From positions 1 through 37,856 of the forward strand of contig JADWMM010000006.1 of the NCBI GenBank assembly GCA_015978205.1: DNA of 37,856 nt. Reading direction: 5' to 3'. This stretch comes from Alkaliphilus sp. NP8 (lineage in GTDB: Bacteria; Bacillota; Clostridia; Peptostreptococcales; Natronincolaceae). The translations under genes were made by a program, and so were the position numbers. The notes beneath the pieces are model-generated. The model had not been told where the DNA came from, did not search any database, and saw only the letters and a list, made by a program, of their open reading frames with translations. The first letter of the stretch is position 1, and every line of letters starts with the position of its first letter. Of the stretch, positions 33,319 through 37,856 are shown one piece after another.

Positions 33319-33663
33319 TTATGTTTTTGTTATTTCGGGGACAGAAAACTGCATAAGTTCTCTTAAAGAAATAACAACTTGTTCTATTGCAGATTGTACA
33401 GATGCTACATCCCCTAAGATAAATACAGACCCACTAAACCTATCAACAAATCCTATTTTAATTGGTGCAGTCTTTTTAGCTATATCCACAGCGATGATTG
33501 CAACCTCCGGTGGAGTTATGGTTAAAATGCCAATTGCACGATACCTCTCATCATCCAAGCCTAATTTGTCAAAGATTCGATCATCTGGATTTGCTATAAT
33601 ATGTGCTAATGTTACTTGTTTACCGGGTACTGACTCAAATATTTTTCTTTGTAATATATCCAT
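33319..33663 (-). CDS. eutS: Microcompartment shell protein EutS (first copy, operon start)
   Basis: The protein is 114 residues from the ATG at 33663, chosen because GGAG lies seven bases upstream and it gives the same length as the second EutS. The in-frame ATG at 33693 lacks an RBS and would overlap the promoter region. VPGKQVTLAHIIANPDDRIF, IGILTITPPEVAIIAVDIAK and IGFVDRFSGSVFILGDVASV are EutS/PduU features. It opens the operon behind a good promoter. Confidence 0.93.
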   Translation of the reverse strand: MDILQRKIFESVPGKQVTLAHIIANPDDRIFDKLGLDDERYRAIGILTITPPEVAIIAVDIAKKTAPIKIGFVDRFSGSVFILGDVASVQSAIEQVVISLRELMQFSVPEITKT

Positions 33664-33702
33664 ATATTTCTCCATTTCGTGATAAAAGCACAATATACAT
33701 TG

Positions 33703-33731
33703 TTTATATGCCCTTTGCTTTATAATGTCAG
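33703..33731 (-). promoter_or_regulatory. Promoter of the eut operon
   Basis: On the minus strand CTGACA (33726-33731) and TATAAA (33703-33708) are separated by exactly 17 bases. The expected transcript starts near 33696, giving an untranslated leader of about 33 bases before eutS1. No room is left for a riboswitch or antiterminator ahead of the first gene. Confidence 0.55.
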
Positions 33732-33750
33732 TATAAGTATTTCCTTTATA

Positions 33751-33778
33751 AACAAATTTTAATCATTTAAAATTTGTT
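33751..33778. repeat. 28-base perfect inverted repeat upstream of eut promoter
   Basis: AACAAATTTTAA and TTAAAATTTGTT form 12-bp arms around TCAT. It lies 20 bases upstream of the eut -35 box and in the divergent region shared with spoVB. On the plus strand it is followed by TTAGTTTTTTTA, so it may also act as a terminator for any antisense transcript coming from the eut side. An activator or repressor site is possible. Confidence 0.55.
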
Positions 33779-33911
33779 TTAGTTTTTTTATTTAGTCTAA
33801 TTATTTTCTTATAATTTTTCTGATGAACTTTCCGGTATTTAATCTTATCTACAAGAATATACATAGTTACGTACCCTGTGCATACAGTGTGAATATCAAC
33901 GAGGTGATGAT

Positions 33912-35456
33912 TTGAAAAAGAATGGTTTTGTTTATGGATCTATTCTATTGACATTGGTTAATTTTTTTATTCGATTTATTGGATTTAGCTATGATATATT
34001 ATTATCAAAGCTTATAGGAGCTGAAGGCATTGGTTTATTTCAAATGATAATGCCTGTTCTTATGACTTTTCTTATTATTACCACTGCCGGTATCCCTACA
34101 GCTGTCTCCAAGTTAATAGCAGAATATAATTCTAAAAATAATCATGATGCTGTTAAAAAAACTTATAAAGTAGCTCTATTATTTACTTTAGCCCTATCCA
34201 TAGGACTTAGTTTAATTCTTATTTCATTCAGTAGATTTATTGCTTTAAATATATTTAGAAATCAAGATGCCTTACGCTGTATTTATTTTCTTCCTCCAGC
34301 CATAGTTTTGATTTCTATGACATCTGTTATCAGAGGCTATTATTATGGGTTGAAAATGATGGCTACTGCCAGTATTTCTGAAATTGTTGAACACGTTACC
34401 CGATTTATTATTGTTATAAGCTTGCTACATTATATTTACCCATTAGATCCTATTCAAGGAGCCTTTATTGCAATTTGTGGGATTAGCATAGGTGAGTTTT
34501 TTGACTTGATATGGCTGCTTTTTATACAAACTCGTTTCACTAAAAAACTCCCATATGTGATCCCTACTCCAATCAAGATGACCAAACTATTATGGCAAAT
34601 ACTAACTATATCTGCTCCATTGACCATATCAGGACTTTTTAATGTTATTCTTCAATTTGTCAATGCCATATTAATACCACATGGACTTATGGCTTCAGGA
34701 TATACAAATAGTGAAGCCATAGCAACCTTTGGAAGAGTCATGGGCATGGCTATGCCCTTAACGTATCTTCCATATTTTGTTACATCTGCTCTAGTCATCA
34801 ATATTATTCCCAACTTGTCTGAACAGGTTTTTCTGAAAAATTATAAGCCTGTTAAAAATACTATCCATCTTGCTGTAAAAATCACCCTACTGGTATCTAT
34901 TCCTTTAACTGCACTATATGTTTTTTTTGCTAAACCGTTTGCAGTTTATCTATATAATGATCCAAAGGCCAGTGAAGCAATATATATGATGGGTTTTTGT
35001 ACTATCTTCCTCGCAATGCAGCATACTTTTTCAGGGATCTTGCATGGTCTAGGAAAACAAAAAAATACTACTATTCATCGAATAATTGGTATGAGTCTTC
35101 AGTTTGCTACTATTTATTACCTTGTGAGTAATCCAACATATGGAATTTATGGGTTTTTTATAGGATTCTTCCTGTGTACAGTATCCATTTGTATATTGGA
35201 TTTTTATACTTTATGGAAAATGACCAAAATTAAATTCAAATATATAGATTTGTTTATAAAACCTTTTTTGGCAGCTATTTTGATGATATTTTTAATTTTT
35301 ATGACACAGCAGCAGTTTCTTTCAATAAATTCTCATCTTTCCATAGGTTTTGTTTATAGTCTTATCATTGGGGGCTTAGGTTATATATTTGTCCTCTTAA
35401 CGACAAAAGCAGTACCAATGAAATTATTGCATATGTTATTCCGAATAAATAAATAA
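33912..35456 (+). CDS. spoVB: Stage V sporulation protein B (MATE/MurJ-like flippase)
   Basis: This 514-residue polytopic membrane protein (about 14 helices) is of the MOP superfamily. The start FIRFIGFSYDILLSKLIGAE, then GLFQMIMPVLMTFLIITTAG, IPTAVSKLIAEYNSK and SVIRGYYYGLKMM match SpoVB, which acts in cortex peptidoglycan synthesis of spores. The start is TTG with GAGGTGAT just upstream. A sigma-E-like -10 (CATACAGT, 33881-33888) lies ahead, but the -35 match is weak. It is transcribed divergently from the eut operon. Confidence 0.9.
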   Translation: MKKNGFVYGSILLTLVNFFIRFIGFSYDILLSKLIGAEGIGLFQMIMPVLMTFLIITTAGIPTAVSKLIAEYNSKNNHDAVKKTYKVALLFTLALSIGLSLILISFSRFIALNIFRNQDALRCIYFLPPAIVLISMTSVIRGYYYGLKMMATASISEIVEHVTRFIIVISLLHYIYPLDPIQGAFIAICGISIGEFFDLIWLLFIQTRFTKKLPYVIPTPIKMTKLLWQILTISAPLTISGLFNVILQFVNAILIPHGLMASGYTNSEAIATFGRVMGMAMPLTYLPYFVTSALVINIIPNLSEQVFLKNYKPVKNTIHLAVKITLLVSIPLTALYVFFAKPFAVYLYNDPKASEAIYMMGFCTIFLAMQHTFSGILHGLGKQKNTTIHRIIGMSLQFATIYYLVSNPTYGIYGFFIGFFLCTVSICILDFYTLWKMTKIKFKYIDLFIKPFLAAILMIFLIFMTQQQFLSINSHLSIGFVYSLIIGGLGYIFVLLTTKAVPMKLLHMLFRINK

Positions 35457-35458
35457 AT

Positions 35459-35760
35459 TATCCTCCATTGGGATTATTTATTCCTATAGTTAAATCAAGA
35501 TGGACTAATTTTTTTGGAAAAATTCATAGAAAAGATCTATTAGCCATATTTAATGTTCTCATAATTAATTTAATTATTACTCCAATAACAGCAACTATAT
35601 TACATTATTTTTTCGAAGCTAGGTAAAATCCTTTAGCAGGAATTTAGGGTCCAAGTTCACCACAGGAAAAATTTATAATCTATATAAAAATAATTCCTAT
35701 GCTTTTTGGAGATGAATTGATTACCATAATACTATTTTTAATAGTATGACAGCTTCATGA
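35459..35760 (+). pseudogene. Decayed membrane-protein remnant, product not recognised
   Basis: This 362-base gap has no intact gene, but one frame (about 35463-35625) reads YPPLGLFIPIVKSRWTNFFG, then KIHRKDLLAIFNVLIINLII and ITATILHYFFEAR before a stop. Another, after a TAG, reads PSSPQEKFIIYIKIIPMLFG then DELITIILFLIV and stops at about 35744. Both look like real membrane-protein sequence rather than noise, and neither has a start codon. I infer a decaying gene cut by the neighbouring IS3 element. Confidence 0.35.
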
Positions 35761-35818
35761 ATACTGGTTCTATGTCAAGAAAAAGGACAAGTTGAATTTA
35801 GTAAATTTGTAATCTGAT

Positions 35819-36628
35819 TTATATAGCATATTTACTTTCAAACTCATAGGGTGATTCCATATTGCAGTGACCGTGAATTCTTTTGGTATTATAAAAAGCA
35901 TCTATGTACTCAAAGACTAACTTATGAGCATGCATCAGGTTTTTAATGACATACCTATTAAGCCATTCTCTTTTTATTAATGAATGGAATGATTCTATTA
36001 CAGCATTATCCCAAGGATTACCTTTCCTTGAATAACTGTGAATAAATTTTGCAGCTGGAGTTGCTTCTAAGTATGTCTTTGACACATATTGTACTCCTCT
36101 GTCGCTATGAATAATAACAGGAGCATCTAAAATATTATTTCTCTTTGAATTTTCAATAGCTTTTACAACCCCAGAAGTAGATAAGCTATCTGATAGATGC
36201 CAACCTACTATAGTTCTTGAATATAGATCCATTACTGATGTTAAATATACAAATCCCGTAAGAGTGTGGATATAAGTGATATCTGTTACCCATACTGTAT
36301 TAGGCGCTTTCGGATTGAAGTTTCTATCTAATATGTTTTTAAGTTTAGAATCAAAATCTGGGTCTATAGTAGTTCTCTTATAAGGACTTACCCAAATTGC
36401 TTTAATACCTAGCTCTCTCATATAGTTACCCACAGTCTTTTCTGAGACTATATGATTTCTAGATCTTAATACAGCAGTAATCTTAGGTGCTCCATAAATT
36501 TGATGAGATTCATTATATATCTCAGTAATTTCACCAAGGAGTGACTGCTTTCTTAACTCTTGATTTGAGATAACTCTCTTTTTAAAACTATAGTAACCTG
36601 ATGACGAAACGCCTAGTTTTTTAAGCAC
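35819..36628 (-). CDS. IS3-family transposase OrfB (DDE integrase core)
   Basis: This is a 269-residue, or longer by fusion, integrase. The catalytic triad is visible as WVTDITYIHTLTGFVYLTSV (first Asp), IIHSDRGVQYVS (second Asp) and NPWDNAVIESFHSLIKRE (Glu). N-terminal HTH_21 region: YNESHQIYGAPKITAVLRSR. An ATG at 36628 exists, but the frame is open upstream (HTERRLTEAIYIEVKAASEK), so the normal product is an OrfAB fusion made by a -1 frameshift. Confidence 0.93.
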   Translation of the reverse strand: MLKKLGVSSSGYYSFKKRVISNQELRKQSLLGEITEIYNESHQIYGAPKITAVLRSRNHIVSEKTVGNYMRELGIKAIWVSPYKRTTIDPDFDSKLKNILDRNFNPKAPNTVWVTDITYIHTLTGFVYLTSVMDLYSRTIVGWHLSDSLSTSGVVKAIENSKRNNILDAPVIIHSDRGVQYVSKTYLEATPAAKFIHSYSRKGNPWDNAVIESFHSLIKREWLNRYVIKNLMHAHKLVFEYIDAFYNTKRIHGHCNMESPYEFESKYAI

Positions 36629-36690
36629 ACTGTTAACTGAAATTCGGCGCTTTTCCGAGGCTGCTTTTACCTCTATATAGATTGCTTCAG

Positions 36691-36987
36691 TTAATCTTCG
36701 TTCAGTATGCCTATGGCCTTTTTAAATATATCAAGTGCATCCTCTTTGTCTCTTAATTCTTTTTTTAACCTAGCGATTTCTTTTTCAGCATCGGATCCAT
36801 GATTTCCAGAGCCACGGTGGTTAACAACTCCTTCATTTGATTTAGCACTATTAATCCAGCCTGAAAGACCTGAAGGGCTAATATTAAGGTCTGATGCAGA
36901 CTCTTTTATTGATTTTCCTGAGGAATAATAATAATTTACTGAATCCTGCTTAAATTCTTTACTATATCTTTTGTTTTTCTTACCCAT
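36691..36987 (-). CDS. IS3-family transposase OrfA
   Basis: This 98-residue protein has a helix-turn-helix (KRYSKEFKQDSVNYYYSSGK, then SIKESASDLNISPSGLSGW) and a leucine-zipper-like coiled coil near the end (EKEIARLKKELRDKEDAL). GGAGAGA lies upstream of the ATG. The A-run at 36719-36723 near the end is a plausible -1 slippage site joining it to OrfB. Confidence 0.9.
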   Translation of the reverse strand: MGKKNKRYSKEFKQDSVNYYYSSGKSIKESASDLNISPSGLSGWINSAKSNEGVVNHRGSGNHGSDAEKEIARLKKELRDKEDALDIFKKAIGILNED

Positions 36988-37120
36988 AATAAATCTCTCC
37001 TTATCTGATTTCTATATTATATCAGATACAGAATTTACTATGTTTAAGTTCTCCTATTTTTATTCAGCATCATACAAACCAAAGGAATTGGGTTGGATGG
37101 TATTTGTGTTATTGAAGAAC

Positions 37121-37856
37121 TTAATTAGATTTAATATCATATAGTTTGTGCAAACTCATAATTTCTCTTTTTAAATTATCAACTAGCACAGAAGGTTCAA
37201 TTACTTTTGCATTTGTTCCAAGCTTTAAAAGGATTTTTGTATAGAAAGGAATTTCACTCAAGTCAATTGTTTTTTCAAGCGTATAGTAATTATCATTAAC
37301 ACACTTTAGATCATTTTGCAAAAAATATATATCTAAACATTCTAAATAAGCAATTTTATTTAACTGAACAATTAAAATTGCAGGATTGATAATTGGGTAG
37401 TTATAAAACCATTCCTTTAGTGACATGAGGCTTTCATAAGTATCCATACTATTTTAAAATCTATTATTCTGTCTACACGATACAGTCTGTATTCCCTTAA
37501 TTCTATATCCAGAGCAGGAGAATACCATTTACCATCATATGCATAAACGCCTATGGGAGCAATTTTCTTTTCCGTTTTTGATTTGGACGAATTATATTGA
37601 ATTAGTACTATATTTTTATTTATAGCAGCAGATATTAGTTCTTTTAAAAAAGTTGTATTATGTTCAAATCGATAATCATTAATTTGTAGGGTATTATCTA
37701 ATTCCTTAAACTCCTTCAATGTATCTTTAGGTAAAAGTGAATATATTTTTTCTTTAACTGAGCTAACACTTAAATTAAATGGCAAATTGTTATAATTGCC
37801 AAGATAATTAAAAGAGAAAAGAATTGCAAATATCTCATCTTTTGAAAATATAGGTA
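37121..37856 (-). pseudogene. WYL-domain transcriptional regulator, frameshifted and cut by window end
   Basis: The frame is already open at the window end (FSKDEIFAILFSFNYLGNYN) and continues as a WYL domain (LISAAINKNIVLIQYNSSKS, IGVYAYDGKWYSPALDIELR and YRLYRVDRIIDFKIV) to about 37450. There the frame shifts, and the expected C-terminal WCX-like part follows in another frame (DTYESLMSLKEWFYNYP, then KILLKLGTNAKVIEPSVLVD). The break is at the sequence GTATGGAT near 37443-37450. WYL regulators often sense nucleic acid or nucleotide ligands. Whether the shift is biological or a sequencing error cannot be told. Confidence 0.75.

Larger units (their letters stand above)
35773..37069 (-). mobile_element. 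IS3-family insertion sequence, apparently complete
   Basis: OrfA and OrfB are both present, flanked by imperfect inverted repeats: the left end TGTCAAGAAAAAGGACAAGT (35773 on) aligns with the right end read on the minus strand, TGCTGAATAAAAATAGGAGA (from 37069). Similarity extends further inward, both ends sharing TAGTAAATT and ATCTGAT blocks. Total is about 1.3 kb. I see no clear 3-4 base target duplication, so ends may be off by a few bases. Confidence 0.75.

Noticed and set aside
33694-33900. Adenosylcobalamin riboswitch ahead of the eut operon
   Set aside because: The leader from the predicted start site is only about 33 bases, and no cobalamin-box sequence is visible on either strand.
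1-37856. CRISPR arrays, tRNA or rRNA genes
   Set aside because: No regularly spaced direct repeats and no tRNA- or rRNA-like sequence were noticed on either strand by eye.

Overview
The window is about 38 kb of very AT-rich DNA with strong GGAGG-type ribosome binding sites. It encodes a spore-cortex flippase (SpoVB), a Firmicute-style ethanolamine operon and a BceRS/BceAB-type module. Together these point to an anaerobic, spore-forming member of the Clostridia/Tissierellia. The species cannot be named from this sequence alone.

Layout. 1-0.6 kb: the tail of an ISL3-family transposase sitting in a broken TspO/MBR-like gene. 0.65-7.5 kb (all minus): a hypothetical protein, a GNAT acetyltransferase, an MBL-fold hydrolase, a small HTH protein whose leader holds a well-formed three-way-junction inverted-repeat structure, an AraC/GyrI-type regulator, and a 1134-residue protein joining TsaA/TrmO-like sequence to a UvrA-like ABC ATPase. 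7.7-12.4 kb: a response regulator, an intramembrane-sensing kinase and an FtsX-type ABC transporter of the peptide-antibiotic resistance (Bce) kind. 12.6-14.3 kb: an ECF sigma factor with its DUF4179 membrane partner. 14.5-16.2 kb: an IS110-family element with a structured upstream region that is a candidate bridge RNA. 16.3-18.3 kb: a DUF3955 small membrane protein, a threonine-aldolase-like enzyme behind a promoter/operator, and a decayed marR gene. 18.3-19.5 kb: pieces of at least three different insertion sequences.

19.5-33.7 kb is the centrepiece: a minus-strand ethanolamine-utilisation microcompartment operon. The order is eutS1-eutP-ATR-eutG-eutS2-eutA-eutB-eutC-eutL-eutK-like-eutE-eutM-eutT-like-pduL-hyp-eutN-eutH-eutQ. 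EutH imports ethanolamine. EutBC, reactivated by EutA and supplied with adenosylcobalamin by the ATR, splits it to acetaldehyde and ammonia. EutE makes acetyl-CoA, PduL makes acetyl-phosphate, and EutG reduces acetaldehyde to ethanol to recycle NADH. EutS/M/L/K/N form the shell. Two EutS paralogues are present and the usual EutV/EutW regulators are absent from the window. Several strong intercistronic hairpins lie inside the operon, two of them with terminator-like T-tails.

33.9-37.9 kb: spoVB on the plus strand, a decayed membrane-protein remnant, an apparently complete IS3-family element, and a frameshifted WYL-domain regulator that runs off the window end.
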